NCBI GenBank assembly: GCA_030151165.1
Contig: JASLEM010000501.1
Location: 1 to 8,311, forward strand
Origin: Burkholderiaceae bacterium
GTDB lineage: Bacteria > Pseudomonadota > Gammaproteobacteria > Burkholderiales > Burkholderiaceae
Length of the DNA: 8,311 bases
Reading direction: 5' to 3'
The notes under the pieces are model-generated. The model searched no databases. It worked only from the letters and a program-made list of their open reading frames with translations, and had not been told where the DNA came from. Numbering within the stretch: the stretch's first letter is position 1; every line of letters begins with the position of its first letter. Below, piece after piece: positions 1 to 7,927 of the stretch. Position numbers and translations under genes: made by a program.

Positions 1-982
<982 letters not shown>

Positions 983-1012
983 TCGCGCGCGAGGCCGGGC
1001 GTGCGGCGCCTC

Positions 1013-1018
1013 TATCAT
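1013..1018 (+). promoter_or_regulatory. Candidate -10 element (TATCAT) just before the GNAT gene
   Basis: TATCAT matches the sigma-70 -10 consensus at five of six positions and ends 8 bases before the ATG at 1027. A start of transcription about 7 bases downstream would fall almost on the start codon and give a leaderless or nearly leaderless mRNA. No Shine-Dalgarno sequence is visible upstream of the ATG, which fits. No convincing -35 box is seen about 17 bases further upstream, so this is a candidate only. Confidence 0.35.
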
Positions 1019-1028
1019 GCGATCGCAT
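1017..1028. repeat. 12-bp perfect palindrome over the GNAT start codon
   Basis: ATGCGATCGCAT reads the same on both strands. Its last two bases are the first two of the GNAT start codon at 1027, and its first two overlap the end of the candidate -10 hexamer. It could be an operator, or a chance product of GC-rich sequence; nothing identifies a binding protein. Confidence 0.6.
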
Positions 1029-1680
1029 GACGATCGCCGCCTTCCGCACGCACGACACCGCCGCCCTGTTGCAGACCTGGACGCGCGGCTGGGCCGCCTC
1101 CCGCGCCTGCGCCGCGCCGATCGCGGACGGCGCGGGCTGGCGCATCGAGGTCGGCCAGCCCGACCAGCTGCGGCGCCACGTGTTTCCCGCGGCGTGCGAC
1201 ACGCTGCGCGAGCGCGGCGCTTCGATCCGCGACGCCGCGATCTGGCTCAAGGCCTGCATCCACGCCGACGAGATGCGTGCGCTGCTGCCGCCGCGCTGGA
1301 CGGTGCACGCGCCGTCGTACTTCATGCGCTTCGACGGCGAGCCGCCGCGCACCGCGCGATGGCCGGATGGCTACGCGCTGCGCATCGAGCGCGAGGGCGA
1401 CGTCTTCCACGCGCTCGTCGATGCGCCGGACGGCACGCTGGCCTCGAAGGGCCGCATCGTGATCGTCGACGACGCGGCGATCTTCGACCGCATCGCCACC
1501 GACGCCGCGCACCAGCGCCGCGGCCTCGGCCGGGCGCTCATGGGCGCGCTGCACGCGACGGCGCGCGACCTCGGCGCGACGCGCGGCCTGCTCGCCGCGA
1601 CGCAGGACGGCCATGCGCTCTACACGACGCTCGGCTGGCGCGTGCAGGCGCCATACGCGTCCGCCGTGATCGTGGGTTAG
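1027..1680 (+). CDS. GNAT-family N-acetyltransferase
   Basis: A 217-residue soluble protein whose C-terminal part is a GNAT acyltransferase fold. The acetyl-CoA pyrophosphate loop is Q163-R-R-G-L-G168 in the context IATDAAHQRRGLGRALMG, followed by a helix and then TQDGHALYTTLGW (about 192-204), the usual last GNAT strand-helix-strand. Residues 1-100 are less typical and may be a degenerate first GNAT-like half or a substrate-binding region. The acceptor (small molecule, peptide or protein N-terminus) cannot be told from sequence. The ATG at 1027 is preferred because the same frame upstream runs as non-coding-looking Arg/Ala-rich translation antisense to cysA logic, and a -10-like TATCAT lies just before it. 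The start lacks a Shine-Dalgarno sequence. Its TAG stop touches the stop of the converging diguanylate cyclase gene. Co-transcription with cysA (44-base gap) is possible, but nothing indicates a sulfur role. Confidence 0.85.
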   Translation: MTIAAFRTHDTAALLQTWTRGWAASRACAAPIADGAGWRIEVGQPDQLRRHVFPAACDTLRERGASIRDAAIWLKACIHADEMRALLPPRWTVHAPSYFMRFDGEPPRTARWPDGYALRIEREGDVFHALVDAPDGTLASKGRIVIVDDAAIFDRIATDAAHQRRGLGRALMGALHATARDLGATRGLLAATQDGHALYTTLGWRVQAPYASAVIVG

Positions 1681-3571
<1,891 letters not shown>

Positions 3572-3573
<2 letters not shown>

Positions 3574-3592
3574 CGCCCGGGAAGCGGGCGGT
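3572..3592 (-). promoter_or_regulatory. Hairpin overlapping the upstream GTG start of the diguanylate cyclase gene
   Basis: ACCGCCCG (3572-3579) and CGGGCGGT (3585-3592) are exact reverse complements separated by a 5-base loop, giving an 8-bp, GC-rich stem. On the minus strand the GTG at 3573-3571 begins inside the 3' arm, so that start would be hidden in folded mRNA. The stem could instead be simply part of the leader of a gene starting at the GTG at 3540. It has no U-run after it in the minus direction, so it is not a standard terminator. Confidence 0.6.
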
Positions 3593-3729
3593 TCAACCCG
3601 TCTCTTCGACCATAGTTCCGCGAGCTTGAGAAGCGAAGCAGCGAGCCGGCGCGCGATTCCGTTGGAAAGTGCTCAGCCGTTTGGACGCGCGACTCTAGCG
3701 AGCGCCGCGTCGCTGCGGGTTTCCACCGA
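3593..3729 (-). other. cysB-diguanylate cyclase intergenic region
   Basis: Non-coding gap between the cysB stop (3730) and the hairpin at the diguanylate cyclase start. On the minus strand it holds two weak -10-like hexamers, TAGAGT and TATGGT, neither with a good -35 box, and a short imperfect stem AGCGA-N8-TCGCT shortly after the cysB stop without a U-run. I therefore cannot say whether the two genes share a transcript. I see no convincing small gene. Confidence 0.4.
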
Positions 3730-4677
3730 TCAGAGCGGCGCCTGCTCGATGTCGCTCGGCGCACGCTGGGCGGCCTCGACGACGTCGCGCGTCAGGTGCG
3801 ACGCGAAGGTCTGGATGAAGTCGTACGCGAAGCCGCGCAGCAGCCCGCCGCGGCGCACGGCGACGCTGGTCGTGTTGATCGAGAACAAGTTGCGCGCATC
3901 GATCGCGCGCAGGCGGCCGGGCTGCTCCTCGTCCATCGCGATCGAGGCGAGGATGCCGACGCCCAGGCCCAGCTCGACGTAGGTCTTGATGATGTCGGCG
4001 TCCATCGCGGTGATGACGATGTCGGGCCGCAGGCCGGCGCGCTTGAACGCGGCGTCGATGCTCCAGCGGCCGGTCAGGCCGACGTCGTACGTGATGATCG
4101 GATAGCGCGCGAGCTGCTCGAGCGTGATGTTGCCGTCGGCCAGCAGCGGATGGCCGTCGGGCGCGACGATCGAGTGCGTCCAGCGGTAGCAGGGCAGCGC
4201 GACGAGCTCGGGGCGCTCGGCGAGCAGGTGCGAGGCGATGCCGATGTCGACGGTGCCCGTCATCAGCATCTGGGCGATCTGCTCGGGCGAGCCCTGGTGG
4301 AGCTGCAGCTGCACGTTCGGGTGCGCCTGGCGGAAGTCGCGCACCGCGGTCGGCAGCGCGTAGCGTGCCTGCGAGTGGGTGGCGGCGATCGTCAGCACGC
4401 CGCTGGTGCCCTGCGTGAACTCCTCGCTGGCGCGCTGCAGGCTCTCGGCGTCCTGCAGCAGGCGCTCGACCCAGGGCAGCACCGCGACGCCCGGCTGCGT
4501 CAGCCCGGTCAGGCGCTTGCCGACCCGCACGAAGATCTCCACGCCCAGCTCTTCCTCGAGCTCGCGGATCTGGCGGCTGACGCCCGGCTGCGAGGTGTGC
4601 AGCGCCTGGGCGACCTCGGTCAGGTTGAAGCCGCGACGGACGGCCTCGCGCACGGAGCGCAGTTGCTGGAAGTTCAT
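3730..4677 (-). CDS. cysB: CysB-type LysR-family transcriptional regulator of sulfur assimilation
   Basis: A 315-residue LysR-type regulator of the CysB/Cbl branch, close to the usual family length. Such proteins activate sulfate uptake and cysteine biosynthesis genes when sulfur is limiting and respond to O- or N-acetylserine and sulfate-type ligands. The N-terminus MNFQQLRSVREAVRRGFNLTE and the helix-turn-helix (about 18-37, through TSQPGVSRQI) are characteristic. The effector domain follows from about 92. The ligand-binding segment reads AT100-H-S102-QARYALP; T100 and T202 (in GLT202GRW) match E. coli CysB ligand contacts, while E. coli T102 is Ser here. ATG 4677 is chosen because the family begins MNFQQLRSV; a TTG at 4719 would add 14 residues but lies inside a dyad operator. 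No clear Shine-Dalgarno is seen. In many Burkholderiales cysB follows cysA directly; here it is inverted and separated from cysA by two genes. Confidence 0.95.
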   Translation of the reverse strand: MNFQQLRSVREAVRRGFNLTEVAQALHTSQPGVSRQIRELEEELGVEIFVRVGKRLTGLTQPGVAVLPWVERLLQDAESLQRASEEFTQGTSGVLTIAATHSQARYALPTAVRDFRQAHPNVQLQLHQGSPEQIAQMLMTGTVDIGIASHLLAERPELVALPCYRWTHSIVAPDGHPLLADGNITLEQLARYPIITYDVGLTGRWSIDAAFKRAGLRPDIVITAMDADIIKTYVELGLGVGILASIAMDEEQPGRLRAIDARNLFSINTTSVAVRRGGLLRGFAYDFIQTFASHLTRDVVEAAQRAPSDIEQAPL

Positions 4678-4702
4678 GGCGGGGCGGCTGACGGGCCGTC
4701 CG

Positions 4703-4726
4703 TAATCGTTATAAGGCAAACGATTA
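4703..4726. promoter_or_regulatory. Perfect inverted repeat in the cysB promoter, candidate LysR-type operator
   Basis: TAATCGTT (4703-4710) and AACGATTA (4719-4726) are exact reverse complements with an 8-base spacer, within an AT-richer patch of an otherwise very GC-rich window. The left arm overlaps the best cysB -10 candidate (TATAAC on the minus strand, 4713-4708). LysR-type regulators bind such interrupted dyads, and E. coli CysB represses its own gene, so negative autoregulation is a reasonable inference. I cannot match the arms to a published CysB consensus from memory. Confidence 0.6.
4708..4713 (-). promoter_or_regulatory. cysB: Candidate cysB -10 element (TATAAC)
   Basis: On the minus strand TATAAC matches the -10 consensus at five of six positions and lies 30 bases before the cysB ATG, giving a leader of roughly 24 bases. 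No good TTGACA-like -35 box is found at 16-18 bases spacing, as would fit an activator-dependent or weak promoter. It lies inside the dyad at 4703-4726. Confidence 0.45.
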
Positions 4727-4741
4727 TGAAATTACCGACGA

Positions 4742-4792
4742 TATTCGCAACAAGCGAATTCGCAGCACCATGCGCGGAAAGCAACTATTCGC
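4742..4792. repeat. Cluster of ATTCGC repeats between DUF1304 gene and cysB
   Basis: ATTCGC occurs at 4743-4748, 4758-4763 and 4787-4792, and its complement GCGAAT at 4754-4759. Together these make a small inverted repeat (ATTCGC-AACAA-GCGAAT, 4743-4759) and a 10-bp palindrome GCGAATTCGC (4754-4763). The first and third copies share the longer TATTCGC. They lie upstream of the cysB promoter and downstream of the DUF1304 stop, so could be further regulator sites. They could equally be chance. Confidence 0.5.
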
Positions 4793-4805
4793 GGTGAACT
4801 GGAGT

Positions 4806-5174
4806 TCAGCCAGGTTGCCCGGCCATCACCAGCGCGATCGCGATCGCCGCGGGGATCGCCTGGATGAACAGGATCTTCTTCGTGGCCGTCGCGCCGCCGT
4901 AGAGACCGGCGACCAGGATGCAGCCCAGGAAGAACAGCTTGGTGCCGTAGCCGGCGACGCCCTGGCACAGGCCCCAGGCCAGGCCGGCCGCGAGGAAGCC
5001 GTTGTAGAGGCCCTGGTTGGCGGCGAGCGTCTTGCTGGCCTCGGCGAACTCCGCGGTCAGACCGAACGCGCGGCGTCCCTTGGGCGTCGTCCACAGGAAC
5101 ATCTCGAGCACGAGGATGTAGACGTGGAGCAGCGCCATCAGGGCGACGACGACGTTGGCGACTTGGTAGAGCAT
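4806..5174 (-). CDS. DUF1304 family small integral membrane protein
   Basis: A 122-residue hydrophobic protein matching the style of the DUF1304 family, whose function is not established. Four membrane helices are likely: about residues 4-27, 54-74, 77-97 and 100-118. Conserved-looking elements are the acidic/aromatic LEMFLWTTPKGRRAFGL after helix 1 and AANQGLYNGFLAAGL leading into helix 2. The ATG at 5174 is favoured over an in-frame start at 5210 because a good ribosome binding site, AAGGA at 5186-5182, sits 7 bases upstream, and because the family starts near this point. The leader contains a 9-bp inverted repeat (5194-5242). The stop codon overlaps a short dyad, TGAACT-GG-AGTTCA (4795-4808). 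It is downstream of mnmA with a 136-base gap, so it may have its own promoter. Confidence 0.88.
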   Translation of the reverse strand: MLYQVANVVVALMALLHVYILVLEMFLWTTPKGRRAFGLTAEFAEASKTLAANQGLYNGFLAAGLAWGLCQGVAGYGTKLFFLGCILVAGLYGGATATKKILFIQAIPAAIAIALVMAGQPG

Positions 5175-5181
5175 CGGGAAA

Positions 5182-5186
5182 TCCTT
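5182..5186 (-). promoter_or_regulatory. Ribosome binding site of the DUF1304 gene
   Basis: AAGGA on the minus strand, 7 bases before the ATG at 5174. It decides the start against the ATG at 5210, which would add 12 Pro-rich residues and would place coding sequence over one arm of the leader inverted repeat. Confidence 0.7.
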
Positions 5187-5193
5187 GGCGGGT

Positions 5194-5242
5194 GGACGTG
5201 GCGCGGGCAACGGGCCCGGGCGCGTCGCAGCATGCCACGTCC
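5194..5242 (-). promoter_or_regulatory. Structured leader of DUF1304 gene: 9-bp inverted repeat with nested stem
   Basis: GGACGTGGC (5194-5202) and GCCACGTCC (5234-5242) are exact reverse complements with a 31-base interval. Inside it CGGGC (5204-5208) and GCCCG (5214-5218) can form a second stem. On the minus strand the downstream arm ends 7 bases before the AAGGA ribosome binding site of DUF1304. This may be a cis-acting RNA structure or an operator. I do not recognise a known riboswitch class. Confidence 0.5.
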
Positions 5243-5310
5243 GCGCGTGCTCGACGGCGCGCAGGTGACATCTCGCGGGTTTTCGCTGACCCCCGGCGGG
5301 GCCAGGCGCT

Positions 5311-6432
5311 TCAGCCGAGCGTGACGGCCGACTCGATCACGCCGCCGCCGAGGCAGACGTCGCCGTCGTACAGCACGGCCGACTGGCCGGGCGTGACGGC
5401 CCATTGCGCGTCGGGGAACGACAGCGAGATCGCGTTCGCGTCCGCCGACGGCTCCAGCACGCACGCGGAGTCCGGCTGGCGATAGCGCGCCTTCGAGCCC
5501 AGCGCGCCGGGCGCCGGCGCCTCGCCCGCGACCCAGCTGAGGTCCATCGCGCCGAGGCGATGCGACAGCAGCCACGGGTGGTCATGGCCCTGCACGACGC
5601 GCAGCGTGTTCGTGGCCATCTCCTTGCGCGCGACGAACCACGGCGCGTGCTCGCCGCCGCCGCGCTCGGAGCGCTTGTCCTTGACGCCGCCGATGCCCAG
5701 GCCCTGGCGCTGGCCAAGCGTGTAGAAGCTCAGGCCGACGTGGTCGCCCAGGCGGCGGCCGCGATCGTCGAGGATCGGGCCGGGCTGGTGCGCGAGGTAC
5801 TTGTTCAGGAACTCGCGGAACGGGCGCTCGCCGATGAAGCAGATGCCCGTCGAATCCTTCTTCTTCGCGTTCGGCAGCCTGATCTCGTCGGCGATGCGGC
5901 GCACCTCGGTCTTGTGCAGCTCGCCGACCGGGAACATCGTCTGCGCGAGCTGCGCCTGGCTCAGGCGGTGCAGGAAGTAGCTCTGGTCCTTGCCCGGGTC
6001 GAGCCCCTTCAGCAGCTCGTGGCGGCCGGTCGCCTCGTTGAAGCGCACGCGGGCGTAGTGGCCGGTGGCGATGCGCTCGGCGCCGAGCCGCATCGCGTGG
6101 TCGAGGAAGGCCTTGAACTTGATCTCGGCGTTGCACAGCACGTCCGGGTTCGGCGTGCGGCCGGCCTGGTGCTCGCGCAGGAACTCGGCGAACACGCGAT
6201 CCTTGTACTCGGCGGCGAAGTTGACGTGCTCGATCTCGATGCCCAGCACGTCGGCCACGCTCGCGGCGTCGAGGAAGTCCTGGCGCGTCGAGCAGTACTC
6301 GTCGTCGTCATCGTCTTCCCAGTTCTTCATGAAGATGCCGACGACCTCGTGCCCCTGCTGCTTCAGGAGCCACGCCGTCACCGCCGAATCCACACCGCCG
6401 GAGAGGCCGACCACCACGCGCATACGAGACAT
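5311..6432 (-). CDS. mnmA: tRNA-specific 2-thiouridylase MnmA
   Basis: A 373-residue ATP-dependent enzyme that puts sulfur on U34 of the tRNAs for Lys, Glu and Gln in the cytoplasm, taking persulfide sulfur from the IscS/Tus relay or an equivalent donor. The N-type ATP pyrophosphatase PP-loop SGGVDS is at 11-16. The two catalytic cysteines are C100 (in [12 protein letters not shown]) and C198 (in [17 protein letters not shown]), as in E. coli MnmA (C102 and C199). The tRNA-binding and C-terminal beta-barrel parts follow, and the length is that of a complete family member. An acidic run of five Asp at about 40-44 follows NWE. The ATG at 6432 is the first in frame (a second ATG is at 6423); TAAAAT lies 6 bases upstream and no Shine-Dalgarno is seen, suggesting a leaderless mRNA. 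nudJ lies 59 bases upstream on the same strand, as next to mnmA in E. coli. Confidence 0.97.
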   Translation of the reverse strand: MSRMRVVVGLSGGVDSAVTAWLLKQQGHEVVGIFMKNWEDDDDDEYCSTRQDFLDAASVADVLGIEIEHVNFAAEYKDRVFAEFLREHQAGRTPNPDVLCNAEIKFKAFLDHAMRLGAERIATGHYARVRFNEATGRHELLKGLDPGKDQSYFLHRLSQAQLAQTMFPVGELHKTEVRRIADEIRLPNAKKKDSTGICFIGERPFREFLNKYLAHQPGPILDDRGRRLGDHVGLSFYTLGQRQGLGIGGVKDKRSERGGGEHAPWFVARKEMATNTLRVVQGHDHPWLLSHRLGAMDLSWVAGEAPAPGALGSKARYRQPDSACVLEPSADANAISLSFPDAQWAVTPGQSAVLYDGDVCLGGGVIESAVTLG

Positions 6433-6438
6433 GGCGTG

Positions 6439-6444
6439 ATTTTA
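6439..6444 (-). promoter_or_regulatory. mnmA: Candidate -10 element (TAAAAT) directly before mnmA
   Basis: On the minus strand the sequence is TAAAATCACGCCATG: a five-of-six -10 match ends 6 bases before the start codon. Transcription from it would begin at or within a base or two of the ATG. There is no visible -35 box in the GC-rich stretch upstream and no Shine-Dalgarno. Confidence 0.45.
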
Positions 6445-6457
6445 ATGAGACGGGCCG

Positions 6458-6471
6458 GCCGGCGCGCCGGC
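6458..6471. repeat. 14-bp GC palindrome between nudJ and mnmA
   Basis: GCCGGCGCGCCGGC is a perfect palindrome in the 59-base gap after the nudJ stop. As RNA it would need to give up its centre to form a loop, leaving a short strong stem. On the minus strand it is followed, after several GC bases, by TCTCATT rather than a U-run, so it is at best a poor terminator. Confidence 0.45.
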
Positions 6472-6491
6472 AAGGGCTTGGCCGGGCGGCG

Positions 6492-7001
6492 TCAGGGCTC
6501 GGAGGTGGGCTGGCCGGCGTCGGGGTCGGCCACGCTCGAGTGCGTGTAGATCACCTCCAGCGGCAGCCGGCGGCCGGCGCGGTGGTCCTCGATGCACTGC
6601 AGGACGAGCGGCCCGCGCAGGCGATCCTTCGCGGCGACGATCTCGTCGGCCGTCATCCACAGCGTGCGCACGACGGGGCTGTCGAGCGCCTGGCCGGGCA
6701 CCGGGTCGCTGGCGGTGCCGCAGAAGGCGAAGCGGACGTAGGTGACGCCGGGGCCGGCGGCGGTGTCGGGGTTGCGCGCCATGTAGACGCCGACCAGCGC
6801 CTGCGGCGTGAAGTGGCAGGCGGTCTCCTCGAGCGCCTCGCGCTTCGCGCCGTCGACGATCGACTCGCCGGGCTCGAGGCCGCCGGCGGGGTTGTTGAGG
6901 CGCAACCCGTCGCGGGTCATTTCCTCGATCATCAGGTAACGGCCGTCCTTCTCGATGACGGCCGCCACGGTGACGCTCGGTTTCCATCGTTCTCGTCCCA
7001 T
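6492..7001 (-). CDS. nudJ: Nudix hydrolase, NudJ-like phosphatase
   Basis: A 169-residue Nudix enzyme resembling E. coli NudJ (YmfB), which releases phosphate from thiamine precursor and nucleoside polyphosphates. The likeness runs over the whole length: the start WKPSVTVAAVIEKDGRYLMIEE, the LNNPAGGLEPGES block, and RSPLV-like RGPLVLQCIEDHRAGRRLPLEVI near the end. The Nudix box is G40-x5-E46-x7-R54-E55-A-L-E58-E59-T-A61: the metal-binding REuxEE core is intact, while the usual Gly after xEEx is Ala61. The last 15-20 residues are a family-variable tail. ATG 7001 is chosen because the family starts here; the open frame continues upstream only as sequence overlapping the PEP-CTERM gene. CACAAT lies 8 bases before the ATG and no Shine-Dalgarno is seen. 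Its place just before mnmA, as in E. coli, supports the assignment. Substrate in this organism is inferred. Confidence 0.9.
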   Translation of the reverse strand: MGRERWKPSVTVAAVIEKDGRYLMIEEMTRDGLRLNNPAGGLEPGESIVDGAKREALEETACHFTPQALVGVYMARNPDTAAGPGVTYVRFAFCGTASDPVPGQALDSPVVRTLWMTADEIVAAKDRLRGPLVLQCIEDHRAGRRLPLEVIYTHSSVADPDAGQPTSEP

Positions 7002-7009
7002 GGACGGCG

Positions 7010-7015
7010 ATTGTG
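7010..7015 (-). promoter_or_regulatory. nudJ: Candidate -10 element (CACAAT) before nudJ
   Basis: On the minus strand CACAAT (four of six -10 positions) ends 8 bases before the nudJ ATG, the same close spacing as before the GNAT and mnmA genes. It follows directly after the hairpin at 7017-7034. Weak on its own. Confidence 0.3.
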
Positions 7016-7016
7016 G

Positions 7017-7034
7017 CGTGGCGGGAACGCCACG
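7017..7034 (-). terminator. Possible weak terminator hairpin after the PEP-CTERM gene
   Basis: CGTGGCG (7017-7023) and CGCCACG (7028-7034) form a perfect 7-bp stem with a 4-base loop, starting 5 bases after the PEP-CTERM stop codon. It lies in the 38-base gap before nudJ. It lacks a following U-run, so it may only slow or protect the transcript end. Confidence 0.35.
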
Positions 7035-7039
7035 GCCAG

Positions 7040-7657
7040 CTAAAACCGTGGGGTCGGGCCGGGGCTGTTGCGCCGACGCCGCCCCGCCACGCCGATCGCG
7101 CCGAGGCCGGCGAGCATCAGCACGGCGCCGGCGGGCTCCGGCACGGCGCCCGTGGCGCGGCCGGTGTCGATGTCGTCGATCAGCAGGTTGCCGCCGCTGC
7201 CGGTGAGGGTGACGGCGTCGACGTCCTCGAAGCCGAGGAACTCGCAGGCATCGTCGGTGGTGGCGTCGACGGTGTCGCTGGCCACCGCCACGCCGCCGCG
7301 AAAGGCGGTGATGTTGTAGACCATGTCGCCGTAGCCGCCGCGGGCCCACAGGCTGGCGAGGTCGAAGGTGCCGCCGCCAGCGGCGCGCAACGACAGGCTC
7401 GTGCCGCCGTTGGACCAGGCGTAGTTCGAGCCCGAGTGCGCCTTGGCGCCGGGGAAGTCGGGCGTGGCGTTCTGCTCGCCGACGACCCAGCTGATCGCGC
7501 CTTCGCCCCCGGACCAGGCGAAGCCGGCGTAGCCCGGGACGAGGTAGGTGCAGCAGCCGGGAAAGGCGATGTCGTCGAAGTCGATGACGGCCGCCGGGGC
7601 CGGCGCGCCGGTGGCGGCAAACAGGGTCGCGAGCGTTGCCTTGCGCAGGATGTTCAT
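7040..7657 (-). CDS. PEP-CTERM sorting-domain protein
   Basis: A 205-residue exported protein. Residues 1-22 are a signal peptide (MNILRK, hydrophobic core, cleavage probably near APAPAA-VIDFDD). The mature part is Gly/Ala/Asp-rich and beta-like, with FAWSGGEGAISW and NNL-type GGNLLIDDIDTG near its end, a carbohydrate-binding-like or cell-surface style I cannot name more exactly. It has a CysCys pair at 35-36 and one Cys at 138. The C-terminus is a PEP-CTERM signal: VPEP at 172-175, hydrophobic helix about 177-192, then RRRR at 193-196. Such proteins are processed at the inner membrane by an exosortase (EpsH family), in organisms that make the matching exopolysaccharide; neither is in this window. 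Nine residues follow the Arg cluster, more than usual. The start at 7657 has a strong GGAGG ribosome binding site 6 bases upstream. Confidence 0.92.
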   Translation of the reverse strand: MNILRKATLATLFAATGAPAPAAVIDFDDIAFPGCCTYLVPGYAGFAWSGGEGAISWVVGEQNATPDFPGAKAHSGSNYAWSNGGTSLSLRAAGGGTFDLASLWARGGYGDMVYNITAFRGGVAVASDTVDATTDDACEFLGFEDVDAVTLTGSGGNLLIDDIDTGRATGAVPEPAGAVLMLAGLGAIGVAGRRRRNSPGPTPRF

Positions 7658-7663
7658 GGACGG

Positions 7664-7668
7664 CCTCC
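7664..7668 (-). promoter_or_regulatory. Ribosome binding site of the PEP-CTERM gene
   Basis: GGAGG on the minus strand, 6 bases before the ATG at 7657. It fixes this start against the same frame extending far upstream, because a signal peptide also begins here. Confidence 0.75.
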
Positions 7669-7748
7669 GTCGGCGCAGTAGGGGTCGCCCGGGCCGCGGC
7701 CGGGCGGAACTGGCGCCTGTTTCTAGGGGGCGCAAACGGTTTTGAGGC

Positions 7749-7784
7749 GAGTGTTGCGTGGACGACGGCACTCCCGGAGTGTTG
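7749..7784 (+). repeat. GAGTGTTG direct repeats with an overlapping palindrome
   Basis: GAGTGTTG at 7749-7756 and 7777-7784, 28 bases start to start. The second copy overlaps the right arm of the palindrome CACTCC-C-GGAGTG (7769-7781). They sit midway between divergent genes and could be regulator binding sites for either. Confidence 0.5.
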
Positions 7785-7915
7785 ACGGGCGTCATGCCGG
7801 ACTTGGCGGGAACTTGTGTAAGCTGCGCCAGAGTTTGCCGTCGCGTCGACGCCGCGCCCGTGTTTCCGGGCCTTGCGCGCTCGACCGCGGCGCGCCCCAT
7901 GACGAAATCGTTGGC

Positions 7916-7921
7916 GAGGAG
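7916..7921 (+). promoter_or_regulatory. pntA: Ribosome binding site of pntA
   Basis: GAGGAG, 6 bases before the ATG at 7928. It supports this start. Confidence 0.75.
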
Positions 7922-7927
7922 ACTTCC

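Larger units (their letters stand above)
7658..7927. other. Divergent control region between the PEP-CTERM gene and pntA
   Basis: No gene is seen in these 270 bases. On the PEP-CTERM side, CGCCCGG (7686-7692) and CCGGGCG (7700-7706) form a 7-bp stem with a 7-base loop in the leader. A weak -10-like TAGAAA lies at 7725-7720 on the minus strand, without a -35 box. In the centre are two GAGTGTTG direct repeats (7749-7756, 7777-7784) and a palindrome CACTCC-C-GGAGTG (7769-7781). TTGACG at 7782-7787 and TTGGCG at 7803-7808 are -35-like for pntA, but no good -10 follows at the right distance. A GCGTCGACGC palindrome is at 7843-7852. I could not find a sigma-54 -24/-12 box. Confidence 0.55.

Noticed and set aside
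4678..4719. TTG start adding 14 residues to CysB
   Set aside because: It falls in the dyad operator and -10 candidate, and the family begins at MNFQQLRSV.
3796..4797. Long plus-strand frame opposite cysB
   Set aside because: Antisense shadow of a well-supported CysB; composition follows the complement of its codons.
4795..4808. TGAACT-GG-AGTTCA dyad over the DUF1304 stop
   Set aside because: A 2-base centre cannot form a normal RNA loop, no U-run follows, and the site is partly coding, so chance is the simplest explanation.
5281..5310. GC stem after the mnmA stop as a terminator
   Set aside because: The stem CCCC-GCC-GGGG is short, with a bulge beyond four pairs and no U-run.
6301..6318. 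Trinucleotide repeat in mnmA (five Asp codons)
   Set aside because: An acidic run after NWE is, as I recall, normal in betaproteobacterial MnmA; codons are mixed and too few for likely slippage.
5404..6549. Long plus-strand frame opposite mnmA
   Set aside because: Antisense shadow; mnmA motifs on the minus strand are unambiguous.
7002..7349. N-terminal extension of the Nudix frame
   Set aside because: It overlaps the PEP-CTERM gene in a low-complexity Arg/His frame; NudJ proteins begin at about 7001.
7843..7895. Several short stems in the pntA leader (7843-7852, 7856-7871, 7875-7895)
   Set aside because: Stems of 5-6 bp are expected often in sequence this rich in G and C; no riboswitch pattern is recognised.
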